In this document: positions 1 through 8,282 of the stretch, one piece after another
Layout: the number at the start of each line of letters is the position of its first letter
Position numbering within the stretch: position 1 is the first letter of the stretch
Assembly (NCBI GenBank): GCA_018969225.1
Contig: JAGWYS010000009.1
Coordinates: 1 to 35,803 of the forward strand
Reading direction: 5' to 3'
From: Gemmatimonadota bacterium
Lineage (GTDB): Bacteria > Gemmatimonadota > Gemmatimonadetes > Gemmatimonadales > Gemmatimonadaceae
DNA length: 35,803 nt
The notes under the pieces: generated by a model
Told to the model about the DNA's origin: nothing
Seen by the model: only the letters and a program-made list of their open reading frames with translations
Databases searched by the model: none
Made by a program: the position numbers and the translations under genes

Positions 1-1
1 C

Positions 2-628
2 GGTGACGTCTTCGACGTGCGGCGCCCCCTGTTTGTCTGGCGCGCCGCGCGGGTGGCGCCTGCCGCCGGGGCATGGCGCTTCGACCTGGAGATCATCACA
101 GGGGGCCGTCCGGCGGTGAGCTCCGGCGGGCTGGTGGACACGCTCTTCCGGCCGCCGGTGGACCTGCAGGCGAACACGTCATACCGATGGGCCGTGCGCG
201 CCTATCGCCCGGGAGGGGAGTCCGTGCGGGTGGCCAGCGCGGGGTCGTTCAGCATCGTGGATCCGCCGCTCCCCACCAGCACGCTCCTCTACCAGAACTT
301 CCCCAACCCCTTCCCGTCGGCATCGGGGTTCGCCACCTGCTTCTGGTTCGACGTCGGGGAGCCGGGGGCGCGCCTCCGGCTCGACATCCGCAATCTCCGG
401 GGGGAGTTCGTGCGCACCATCATTCCGGCCGAGGACGGGGTCGAGCGGTTTGCCGCGGGGCGGTACGGTCGCGGCGCGCCGGGGGCCGGGAGCAGCTGCG
501 ACAACCGCTTCACGTGGGATGGCACGGCTGCCGATGGTCGCACCGTGGACGCCGGCGTCTACCTCGCGCTGTTCACGGTGGACGGTGGCCGCCCGACGGT
601 GCGGCGCATCCTGTTCCGGGGACGCTGA
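2..628 (+). CDS. C-terminal part of a secreted protein with Fn3-like and FlgD/T9SS-like sorting domain (partial)
   Basis: The reading frame is open to the left edge, so the gene starts upstream; the GTG at 17 is probably internal. The first ~85 residues look like a fibronectin-type beta domain ('LFVWRAARV', 'YRWAVRAY'). The rest matches the FlgD-Ig-like C-terminal module that ends many secreted proteins of the Bacteroidota, Gemmatimonadota and related groups: 'LYQNFPNPFPS', then a beta segment 'LRLDIRNLRGEFVRTI', 'FTWDGTAADG', and 'DAGVYLALFTVDG'. In type IX secretion systems such domains act as sorting signals, but similar ones occur without T9SS. An insertion containing one cysteine ('GAGSSCDNRF') precedes the 'FTWDG' strand, and a second lies in 'FATCFWF'; a disulfide is possible. 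The N-terminal catalytic or binding part is outside the window, so no enzyme function can be named. The gene ends 66 bases before aroF. Confidence 0.75.
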   Translation, partial: GDVFDVRRPLFVWRAARVAPAAGAWRFDLEIITGGRPAVSSGGLVDTLFRPPVDLQANTSYRWAVRAYRPGGESVRVASAGSFSIVDPPLPTSTLLYQNFPNPFPSASGFATCFWFDVGEPGARLRLDIRNLRGEFVRTIIPAEDGVERFAAGRYGRGAPGAGSSCDNRFTWDGTAADGRTVDAGVYLALFTVDGGRPTVRRILFRGR

Positions 629-650
629 GCCGGGGGCGCCTGTGGCGGGC

Positions 651-690
651 TATATTGGGGCGTCTTCCTCCCCTTTGACCTCCGAGGCGG
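651..690 (+). promoter_or_regulatory. Probable aroF promoter -10 and Shine-Dalgarno
   Basis: TATATT at 651-656 is an AT-rich hexamer in otherwise GC-rich DNA and resembles a sigma-A -10 element. A GAGGCGG at 684-690 sits 4 bases before the ATG at 695 and can serve as the ribosome binding site. No convincing -35 box is visible. This start is conventional (short leader plus SD), unlike the leaderless-looking starts elsewhere in the window. Confidence 0.5.
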
Positions 691-694
691 TTCC

Positions 695-1732
695 ATGCTG
701 GTCGTGATGTCCCCCCGCGCGCTCCCCGCCGACATCGAACGCGTCTGCGACGAGATCACCCGCCAGGGGTTCAAGCCACTCCCCATGCCCGGCGCCACGC
801 GCACGGCCATCGGCCTGCTCGGCGACGATGCCAAGGTGGACTGGGGGTATATCGAGGGGCTCCCCGGGGTGGCGAGCGTCCTCATCGTGCAGAAGCCGTT
901 CCGGCAGGCGGCGCGGGAATGGAAGCCGGAGAACACGGTGGTGGAGATCGCCCCCGGGGTGCGCTTCGGCGAGGGGCCCATCCCCGTGGTGGCGGGGCCC
1001 TGCTCGGTGGAGAGTGAGACCCAGATCCTGGAGGCCGCGCGCGCGGTGCGTGCAGCCGGCGCGGTGGCACTCCGCGGTGGCGCGTTCAAGCCGCGCTCCT
1101 CCCCGTACGCCTTCCAAGGGCTGGGCGTGCGCGGGCTGGAACTGCTGGCGCTGGCGCGCCGGGAAACGGGGCTGGCCATCGTGACCGAGGCCATGGACGA
1201 ACGCGGCGCCGACCTGGTGGCGGAGCATGCCGACTGCATCCAGATCGGCGCGCGCAACATGCAGAACTACGCGCTCCTCAAGCATGTGGGGCGGTTGGGG
1301 CGCCCCGTCCTCCTCAAGCGCGGGCTGTCCGCCACCATCAACGACCTGTTGCTCTCGGCCGAGTACATCCTGGCCGAGGGCAACGCGAATGTCATCCTGT
1401 GCGAACGGGGCGTGCGCACCTTTGACAGCGCCACCCGCAACATGTTCGACCTCACCGCCATCCCGGTGGTGCAAAAGCTGTCGCACCTGCCCATGGTGGC
1501 GGATCCCAGCCATGGCACGGGGCTCAGGGGCATGGTGACGCCCATGGCGCGCGCGGCCGTGGCGGCGGGAGCCGATGGCATCCTGGTGGAGGTGCACCCC
1601 GCCCCGGATCAGGCGCTCTCCGACGGCGCCCAGACGCTGTTCCCGGACCAGTTCGCCGAGCTGGTGCGCCAGCTCCGCGCCATCGCCGCGGCCATCGGAC
1701 GGGAGCTCGCCACGCTGCCTTCACCGGCGTAA
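695..1732 (+). CDS. aroF: 3-deoxy-7-phosphoheptulonate (DAHP) synthase, AroF/AroA-beta type
   Basis: This enzyme condenses phosphoenolpyruvate with erythrose 4-phosphate, the first committed step of the shikimate pathway to aromatic amino acids. The 345-residue protein has an N-terminal ferredoxin/ACT-like regulatory domain (about residues 1-75), as in the Thermotoga-type enzymes, followed by the TIM barrel. Family motifs are clear: 'GPCSVES' at 101-107, '[12 protein letters not shown]' at 127-138 (PEP and phosphate binding), 'QIGARNMQN', '[10 protein letters not shown]' and '[10 protein letters not shown]' (metal-binding His/Asp region). The ATG at 695 has a GAGGCGG ribosome site. The N-terminal domain suggests feedback control by an aromatic end product, though the ligand cannot be read from the sequence. 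No other shikimate gene is adjacent. Confidence 0.95.
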   Translation: MLVVMSPRALPADIERVCDEITRQGFKPLPMPGATRTAIGLLGDDAKVDWGYIEGLPGVASVLIVQKPFRQAAREWKPENTVVEIAPGVRFGEGPIPVVAGPCSVESETQILEAARAVRAAGAVALRGGAFKPRSSPYAFQGLGVRGLELLALARRETGLAIVTEAMDERGADLVAEHADCIQIGARNMQNYALLKHVGRLGRPVLLKRGLSATINDLLLSAEYILAEGNANVILCERGVRTFDSATRNMFDLTAIPVVQKLSHLPMVADPSHGTGLRGMVTPMARAAVAAGADGILVEVHPAPDQALSDGAQTLFPDQFAELVRQLRAIAAAIGRELATLPSPA

Positions 1733-1811
1733 GCCGGACGGCGCGCGCATGGTGCGCCGCGGCTGGCGCCGTGTCCGCCGCCACGCGGGGCACTTGGCGC
1801 GGTGGCGCGGG

Positions 1812-1817
1812 TATCTT
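1812..1817 (+). promoter_or_regulatory. -10-like TATCTT directly before the lolA start
   Basis: TATCTT lies only 5 bases before the ATG at 1823, with no Shine-Dalgarno between. If it is the -10 element, transcription starts at or next to the ATG and the lolA mRNA is leaderless. A TTGGCG at 1792-1797 is a possible -35, but the 14-base spacer is short. Confidence 0.45.
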
Positions 1818-1822
1818 GGATC

Positions 1823-2602
1823 ATGCACCTGATCCGCCGTGTCGTTCGGGCGTCCCGACCGGGGCGCCCCGTGAGGTGGCCGGTGGTGGCCGCCGCGTGC
1901 GCCCTGATCGCCACGGGCGCGCCACGCTCCGGAGCGGCCCAGGGGACCAATCCGGGCCCCGGGCCGGGAGGCCCCATGCCGGGGCCCTCTCCGGCGATGG
2001 CCCTCGCCGCCTATGAGCGGGTAGCCGCCACGTGGAGCGCCACGCGAAGCCTGGAGGCGCGCTTCGAACAGCAGGTGATCAACGCGTTGGTGGGGCGCAC
2101 CGCCACCTCGCGGGGGGTCTTTCGGCAGCAGCGTCCCAACAAGGTGGCCATCACCTTCACGGATCCGGCGGGCGACCAGGTGGTGGGGGACGGACGGTCG
2201 CTGTGGGTCTACCTCCCCAGTAGCGCCCCGGGGCAGGTGCTGAAGCTCCCCGCCGACGCGGACGGTGCGGTGGTGGCCGACCTGTTGTCGCAACTGCTGG
2301 AGACGCCGCGGCAGGCGTTCCAGGTGGGGGGCGGCGAAGCCGTCGAGGTGCTGGGGCGCCCCACGCGACGGGTGGTGCTCCAGCCGCGGTCGGGCGCGCG
2401 AGTCCCCTTCACGCGCGCGGTGCTGTGGCTGGATGAAGGGGCGTCGCGCCCGCTCCGGGTGCAAGTGGCCGATCCGCAGGGCGTGGAGCGCACCATCACG
2501 CTCACCAGCTGGCAGGCCGACGCAACGCTGCCGGCCGACGCGTTCCGCTTCGTGCCCCCCCGGGGGGTGCGAGTCGTGACCTCGCTGCCTGGCGGCGTGT
2601 AG
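1823..2602 (+). CDS. lolA: Outer-membrane lipoprotein carrier protein LolA
   Basis: LolA is a periplasmic chaperone that takes mature lipoproteins from the LolCDE complex and carries them to the outer membrane. I chose the ATG at 1823 rather than the track's GTG at 1802, because 1802 lies upstream of the -10-like TATCTT and adds nothing conserved. The protein (259 aa) begins with a long basic n-region and hydrophobic core ('WPVVAAACALIATGA') ending near 'SGAAQ', a signal peptide. The mature part shows the LolA pattern: an amphipathic helix 'YERVAATWSATRSLEARFEQ', then 'SRGVFRQQRPNKVAITFTDP', 'VVGDGRSLWVYLPSS' and repeated antiparallel strands ending in 'DAFRFVPPRGVRV'. It implies a Lol pathway and a true outer membrane. 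It is convergent with the S41 protease gene. Confidence 0.9.
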   Translation: MHLIRRVVRASRPGRPVRWPVVAAACALIATGAPRSGAAQGTNPGPGPGGPMPGPSPAMALAAYERVAATWSATRSLEARFEQQVINALVGRTATSRGVFRQQRPNKVAITFTDPAGDQVVGDGRSLWVYLPSSAPGQVLKLPADADGAVVADLLSQLLETPRQAFQVGGGEAVEVLGRPTRRVVLQPRSGARVPFTRAVLWLDEGASRPLRVQVADPQGVERTITLTSWQADATLPADAFRFVPPRGVRVVTSLPGGV

Positions 2603-2623
2603 GACCCGATTCTCCGCGAGCAT

Positions 2624-2660
2624 CCGGGGGTGGGAAGGGCGCGTCGCCCTCCCCGCCCGG
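2624..2660. terminator. Imperfect GC-rich hairpin between convergent lolA and S41 protease genes
   Basis: CCGGGGGTGGGAAGGGC and GCCCTCCCCGCCCGG form an imperfect inverted repeat around a short GCGT loop. It lies between two convergent stop codons (2602 and 2667), where a bidirectional terminator is expected. There is no T-tract, so an intrinsic terminator of the classic kind is not proven. Confidence 0.4.
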
Positions 2661-2666
2661 CCGTGG

Positions 2667-4280
2667 TCAGGGGGGGGACTTCGGGAAGGCGTCGGCCGGC
2701 ATCCGCGCCTGCTGCAGCAGCGATGCGGCGCGCAGGAGCGCGGCATCGTCGCGACTGCGCCGCCGGAACTCCCCGTCGGCGCCAAACGCCACCCGTGCCA
2801 TCTCGTAGCCCAGCGACCGCGCCACCCACGGCGCGGCCCCGTCAAAGACGGCCTTGGGGGGCGCCACGCCGCGACGCTCGAGGTCGCGGTAGACGGCCGC
2901 CAGCATGGCCGCCGTGACGGAGTCATCGGGGGTGCGCATGCGCGACCGCTCCTGCTGCGCCTGACGGGCCAGCGCGTCGCGATAGGCCCCGAAGTGGCGC
3001 CCCATCGCGCGGGCCAGCACCTGCACCGGCAGGGGCAGCGCCGAGTCGCCCACCGCCACGTCGGGGCTGATGCCGCCACCGCCGACCACGGTGCGTCCCC
3101 CCGCCGTGCGGAAGCGCGGCCGAATGGTGTCGGTGCGGGCCGCATCCTCTCCGGCGCCCGAATCGGCTGAAGGGGGGGCCGGCGGATTGATGCTGCGACC
3201 GAGGGGCGTGTACCACCGGGCCGTGGTCAGCCGCAGGGCTCCTCCTGCCGTGAGGGGATACACCTGCTGCGCGCTCCCCTTGCCGAAGGTGGTGGCGCCC
3301 ACCACCACGGCGCGGTCATGGTCCTGAAGGGCGCCGGCCACGATTTCCGAGGCGCTGGCGCTGGCGCGGTCCACGAGCACGGCCAGCGGCAGGGTGGGCC
3401 AGCGCTGGGGCTGGCTGTCCGCAAAGACCTGGGGCGGTACCCCAGGCCGACCGCGCAGCTCGACGATCTGCTGTCCGCGATCGAGGAACAGGTCGGCCAC
3501 CGCCACCCCCTGCTCGAGCAGCCCGCCGGGATTGCCCCGGAGGTCCAGCACCAGCGCGCGCGCGCCCAGCCGCACCACCGAATCCACCGCGGCCGCCACC
3601 TCGGGCGCCGTCTGCGCACTGAAGGCGTTGACGTCCACGTACCCCACGCCGCCCGGAAACAGCGCGACATGCTGGACGGCACGCCAGTGCACGGCATCCC
3701 GCACCAACGTGAAGGAGAGCGGCTGGCCTCCCCGATCGACCGTGAGGGCCACGGACGAGCCGGCGGGGCCGCGAATGGCCCGCAGGACCTCCTCCAAGGT
3801 CCAGCCGACGGTGGACTCGCCACCCACGGCCACGACGCGATCGCCGGGCTGCATGCCGGCCAGGTGGGAGGGCGCCCCTGGCGCCGTCTCGATGACCACC
3901 GGCCATCCATCACGGACGTCCACCTGCAACCCCACGCCGGCGTACGTGCCGGCGATCCGCTCGTTCAGCCGCCGCACCCGGGATTCGGACAACAGGACGG
4001 TATAGGGGTCGTCGAGCTCCCGCAGCACACCGCGCGCGGCGCGCGCGAAGAGCGCGCTGTCGGTCAGCGTGTCCACGTACCGGTTGCGGATGGTGGAGAA
4101 GACCTGTTCAAACAGCTGGGGCCCCGCCACCGGCCGTCGCCTCGGCTGGGGTACCTCGGCCAGGTCGCGGCCCACCCACCACCCACCAAAAGCCAGCAGG
4201 GCCAGGAACGCCCCGCCAGCGGCCAAGGCCCGTCCGCGCCGGCGCGGCGCGCCGGGAGTTGCCGGAAGCTCGTCAGGCAC
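2667..4280 (-). CDS. S41 family C-terminal processing peptidase (CtpA/Prc-like)
   Basis: This is a membrane-anchored serine protease that cuts envelope proteins near their C-termini. I start it at the GTG at 4280, where GGGAG stands about 9 bases upstream and the start overlaps the tmk stop by 8 bases; the track start at 4340 lies inside tmk. The protein (537 aa) has an N-terminal membrane anchor ('LAAGGAFLALLAFGGWWVG'), a helical segment, a PDZ domain ('YAGVGLQVDV' to 'VALTVDRGG'), and the S41 core with 'LDLRGNPGGLLEQGV'. The catalytic pair is visible as the serine in 'ASASASEIVAGAL' and the lysine in 'TTFGKGSAQQ'. A C-terminal helical extension of ~130 residues follows the core, as in some CtpA/Tsp proteins. 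It is the last gene of the prfA-prmC-ylbF-tmk run. Confidence 0.92.
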   Translation of the reverse strand: MPDELPATPGAPRRRGRALAAGGAFLALLAFGGWWVGRDLAEVPQPRRRPVAGPQLFEQVFSTIRNRYVDTLTDSALFARAARGVLRELDDPYTVLLSESRVRRLNERIAGTYAGVGLQVDVRDGWPVVIETAPGAPSHLAGMQPGDRVVAVGGESTVGWTLEEVLRAIRGPAGSSVALTVDRGGQPLSFTLVRDAVHWRAVQHVALFPGGVGYVDVNAFSAQTAPEVAAAVDSVVRLGARALVLDLRGNPGGLLEQGVAVADLFLDRGQQIVELRGRPGVPPQVFADSQPQRWPTLPLAVLVDRASASASEIVAGALQDHDRAVVVGATTFGKGSAQQVYPLTAGGALRLTTARWYTPLGRSINPPAPPSADSGAGEDAARTDTIRPRFRTAGGRTVVGGGGISPDVAVGDSALPLPVQVLARAMGRHFGAYRDALARQAQQERSRMRTPDDSVTAAMLAAVYRDLERRGVAPPKAVFDGAAPWVARSLGYEMARVAFGADGEFRRRSRDDAALLRAASLLQQARMPADAFPKSPP

Positions 4281-4974
4281 GTGAGGCCGCTCCCGCCGCC
4301 ATGGCGTCGACGTTGACCGGCACCACGCCCTCGAGCGCACGGCGGCACCGCGCCGTGACCTCGTCCGGCGTCCCCGAGGCGTCCACCCCGGTCACCGGCC
4401 CCACCTCGGGGTGCGCCGCCTGCCACGCGGGGTGCAGCGCCTCGGCAAACGCGGCCTCGACCCGCGCGTGAAACGCCAAGTCCTCCCGCTCCATCCGATC
4501 CGCGCCGCCGCGCGCGCGGGCGCGATCCAACGCATGCGGCAGCGGCAGCCGCAGCACCAGGGTGCGGTCGGGGACGAGCCCGTCGGTGGCGACGGCATTG
4601 ATGGCGCGCAGGGCAGGCACCGGGATGCCGCGACCCGCCCCCTGGTACGCATACGTGGACAGCAGGAACCGATCCACCAGCACCACCGCTCCTCGAGCCA
4701 GCGCCGGGCGGACGACCTCGCGCACCAGCTGCGCCCGGGACGCCGCAAACAGGAGGGCCTCGGCCTCAGGCGCCAACGCCGCCTCCGGATCCAGCAGCAG
4801 CGCGCGCACCCGGTCCCCGGCCGCCGTTCCCCCGGGTTCCCGCACGGCCACCACGTCGTGCCCATCCGCCCGCAGCGCCGCGCCGACCCGCTCCCACTGG
4901 GTGGTCTTTCCCACCCCTTCCCCGCCCTCGAGGACCAGCAGGCGCCCCCGCCCCTCGCGCACGGCCCCGGTCAC
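4273..4974 (-). CDS. tmk: Thymidylate kinase
   Basis: The enzyme phosphorylates dTMP to dTDP with ATP, an essential step of dTTP synthesis. The GTG at 4974 forms a GTGA overlap with the stop of the ylbF-like gene and puts the P-loop at the usual distance from the N-terminus; the longer ORF start is inside the upstream gene. In the 233-residue protein the P-loop 'GGEGVGKTTQ' is at about 17-26. The dTMP-binding 'VDRFLLSTYAYQGAGRG' has the usual DR(Y/H) motif as DRF. The LID region 'RARARGGADRMERED' resembles the E. coli-type arginine-rich LID. Translational coupling to the gene before and an 8-base overlap with the protease gene after it indicate one transcript. Confidence 0.95.
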   Translation of the reverse strand: MTGAVREGRGRLLVLEGGEGVGKTTQWERVGAALRADGHDVVAVREPGGTAAGDRVRALLLDPEAALAPEAEALLFAASRAQLVREVVRPALARGAVVLVDRFLLSTYAYQGAGRGIPVPALRAINAVATDGLVPDRTLVLRLPLPHALDRARARGGADRMEREDLAFHARVEAAFAEALHPAWQAAHPEVGPVTGVDASGTPDEVTARCRRALEGVVPVNVDAMAAGAASRA

Positions 4975-5321
4975 GCGAGGATGATCGGGCTGGCGGCCCC
5001 GGTGCGGATGCCCTCGCTGATCCACTGGTTCACGCGCAGCATCAGCTTGTCGAAGTTCTCCTGCGCCGCCACCGCCCGCTGGTAGGCGGGGTTCCCCTGC
5101 ACCTGCTGCAGCAGGTCATCCAGCTGCGCTTCGGCCTCTTCCGGGGGGTGCCCGCCACGGTCGATCACCGATTGCGCCTCCTTGCGGATCTGCTCCATCT
5201 GGCGGAGGATCGTCGCCGCCTCGCGGTCGTTGCCCAGCGCCTCGCTGGTGCGCCGCATGGCCTTGTACTCCTCACTCTGGCCGATGCTCCGGCCGAGGTC
5301 CTTCGCCTTGTCTTCGAGCAT
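4971..5321 (-). CDS. YlbF/YmcA family protein
   Basis: The start ATG at 5321 has a strong GGGAGGG 9-10 bases upstream; the track's longer ORF runs into the prmC stop region and is not needed. The 116-residue protein is mostly helical and charged. It matches the YlbF/YmcA (Com_YlbF) family: 'LEDKAKDLGRSIGQSEEYKAMR', 'LGNDREAATILRQMEQIRKEAQ', and 'VQGNPAYQRAVAAQENFDKLM' followed by 'VNQWISEGI'. In Bacillus, YlbF, YmcA and YaaT form a complex that modulates RNase Y and differentiation. Here no YmcA or YaaT partner is adjacent, so the same role cannot be assumed. It sits between prmC and tmk and overlaps tmk by 4 bases. Confidence 0.8.
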   Translation of the reverse strand: MLEDKAKDLGRSIGQSEEYKAMRRTSEALGNDREAATILRQMEQIRKEAQSVIDRGGHPPEEAEAQLDDLLQQVQGNPAYQRAVAAQENFDKLMLRVNQWISEGIRTGAASPIILA

Positions 5322-5343
5322 GCGTGCGCCCTCCCGGGGGCGT

Positions 5344-6278
5344 TCAGGGTGTCGTGAAGGAATCCGTCGCGTCGCCGGGGAGCCCGGCACGACGCGCCAC
5401 CAGCACACGGTCGCGACCAGCGAGGTCACGGACCAACCGCTCGACGGTCAGCCCCGCCCCGCGGGCCAGCGCCGCCGTGTCCGCCGCGCGTCGGGCGTCC
5501 ACTTCCAGCACCAACCAGCCGCCAGGCTCGAGGTGCGCGGCCGCCCCGGCACACAGGGCCCGATACCGGGCCATGCCGCCGTCCGCCGCGAACAGTGCCA
5601 CCGGCGGTTCCCAGTCGCGCACGCCGGCCGACAGCGCCGTCGCCTCGTCATACGCAATGTACGGTGGGTTGGCGACAATGATGCGCGCGCGGACACCGGC
5701 GAGCGGCGCGTAGTCCGCCCCCAGGCGAAACTCGACCGGCGCCATCGGGCGCCCGGTCGGGGGGCGGCGGGCCACGGCGTCAGCGTTGACGCGGGCCACC
5801 TCCAGCGCGTCGGCGGACACGTCCGTGGCGATGACCCGGGCTAACGCCCCCTCGGTCGCCAGGCTGAGCGCGATGGCCCCTGAGCCGGTGCCCACATCCA
5901 CCGCCACCCCGCCGGGGTGGGCGACCACGCACGCCAGAGCCTCCTCCACCACCCCCTCGGTCTCGGGGCGGGGGATCAACACCCGGGGATCCACCCGAAG
6001 CTCCAAGTGCCGGAACGCGGCCGTCCCCACGCAGTAGGCCAGCGGCTCGCCGGCGGCCCGCCGCACGGCGGCCGCCTCCACGCGCGCCACCGCCTCCGGC
6101 GTGAGGTCGTCGTCGGCCGACCGCCAGGCGGCGGGGGCGCGCCCCAGCACCGCGTCCACCAGCCAGCGCGCCTCGCGCGCGGCATCGGCGCGCACCTCCG
6201 GTTCGAGGCGGGGCGCCTGCGCCAGCCGCGCCGCCACGGCGGCGCGCAGCCCGGACAGGGTCGGGGGCGCCGCCACCG

Positions 6279-6282
<4 letters not shown>
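5344..6282 (-). CDS. prmC: Peptide chain release factor N5-glutamine methyltransferase PrmC (HemK)
   Basis: PrmC methylates the glutamine of the GGQ motif in release factors RF1 and RF2 using S-adenosylmethionine, which speeds peptide release. The 312-residue protein has the usual helical N-terminal domain ('AREARWLVDAVLGR', 'GEPLAYCVGTAAF'), the linker 'VLIPRPETEGVVEEAL', the SAM motif 'VDVGTGSGAIALSL', and the catalytic 'NPPY' in 'IIVANPPYIAY'. The GTG at 6282 overlaps the prfA stop as GTGA. The track ORF extends into prfA, and that part is a shadow. The prfA-prmC order is the classical one and places the enzyme beside its substrate. Confidence 0.95.
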
Positions 6283-7349
<1,067 letters not shown>

Positions 7350-7378
7350 GCGGGGGCGGTGCGGGGAATGGGCGCGGG

Positions 7379-7409
7379 GCGCGACGGCGCACCTGCGCGA
7401 CGGCGCACC
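7379..7409. repeat. Two perfect 15-bp direct repeats, period 16, between prfA and the Crp/Fnr gene
   Basis: GCGCGACGGCGCACC occurs at 7379-7393 and again at 7395-7409, separated by a single T. It lies in the 171-base divergent region holding the promoters of prfA (minus) and the Crp/Fnr gene (plus). Paired identical half-sites could be a regulator binding site, but they could also be slippage of GC-rich DNA. The rest of the region also holds short inverted repeats (GCACG-TGT-CGTGC and GGGAG-CGCGA-CTCCC). Confidence 0.7.
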
Positions 7410-7520
7410 GGAACGGCGCGGAGGAACCGGGGCACGTGTCGTGCAACGCCACGCCCGGACCGGGGAGCGCGACTCCCGTCAGCCGCAGCCTCACCCAACG
7501 CGCCACGACAGCCGGATGCC

Positions 7521-8258
7521 GTGAAAGATAACGACCGCCACCCTGCGGCCGGCATCCCCGGCCTTCCCCTGGATCGCGTGGCCGAACTGCTGGCCACCGC
7601 GCCGCTGTTCCGCGAGCTCGACCGGGACGCGCTGCGCGCGCTGGCGCTGCGGGCCCGCGAGCAGAAGGTGCCGGCCGGGACCGTGGTGGTGGCGGCGGGG
7701 GAGCCGCCCGAGTGGCTGTCGCTGCTGCGCAGCGGGCGTGCGGAACTGTCGGTGCCCGCCGACGCCGGCGGCGGGGCGGTGCGGTTGCAGGAGCTGCACC
7801 CCGGGGCAGTGCTGGGCGAGCTGTCGATGCTGACCGGGCGGGCCGCGCTCACCCAGGTGGTGGCCACCGCGCCGGCCACCCTGCTGCAGCTGCGGCGCAG
7901 CGACCTGCGCCGCGTGGTGGACGAACAGCCGCGCGTGGCGTGGCACCTGGTGCGCGAGCTCGCCCGCCGCCTGCAACGCGCCGACGCCACCATCGGCAGC
8001 CTGGTGCTCCTGGATGCGCCGGGGCGCGTGGCGCGGCTGCTGCTGGAGCAGGCGCCCGCCGGAGAGCCGGCGCCGCTGGTGCGGCCCTTCACGCATCGGG
8101 CCATCGCGCGGCAGGTGGGGGCGCGCCGGGAGACCGTGACGCGCGCCCTGACCCGCTTCCGGGCGGCGGGGTACATCCGGACGGACCGGCGCCAGATCAC
8201 CATCACCAACCGGGGGGCGTTGGAGGCGCTGGCCACCCCGCGTGGGCGGACCCGCTGA
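7521..8258 (+). CDS. Crp/Fnr family transcriptional regulator
   Basis: The protein (245 aa from the GTG at 7521) has two domains. The N-terminal cyclic-nucleotide-binding-like barrel includes 'LATAPLFRELDRDALRALAL', 'GTVVVAAGEPPEWLSLLRSGR' and 'HPGAVLGELSMLTG'. A dimerisation helix 'RVAWHLVRELARRLQRADATI' links it to a C-terminal winged helix with recognition helix 'RAIARQVGARRETVTRALTR'. There is no N-terminal Fnr-type cysteine cluster, so oxygen sensing through Fe-S is unlikely; the ligand is unknown. The track ORF extends 5' antisense to prfA, which is a shadow; GTG 7521 is the first sensible start, since the ATG at 7516 is out of frame. It is a single gene divergent from prfA and convergent with hyuB. 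Autoregulation through the neighbouring repeats is possible but unproven. Confidence 0.88.
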   Translation: MKDNDRHPAAGIPGLPLDRVAELLATAPLFRELDRDALRALALRAREQKVPAGTVVVAAGEPPEWLSLLRSGRAELSVPADAGGGAVRLQELHPGAVLGELSMLTGRAALTQVVATAPATLLQLRRSDLRRVVDEQPRVAWHLVRELARRLQRADATIGSLVLLDAPGRVARLLLEQAPAGEPAPLVRPFTHRAIARQVGARRETVTRALTRFRAAGYIRTDRRQITITNRGALEALATPRGRTR

Positions 8259-8282
8259 CTGGCACGGGTGCCGCGCCGACGG

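Noticed and set aside
1733-1801. Terminator after aroF
   Set aside because: Only a 6-bp CGGCGC/GCGCCG stem with a loose loop is present, too weak to call.
1802-1822. GTG at 1802 as the lolA start
   Set aside because: It would place the start upstream of the -10-like TATCTT and adds seven residues with no signal-peptide benefit.
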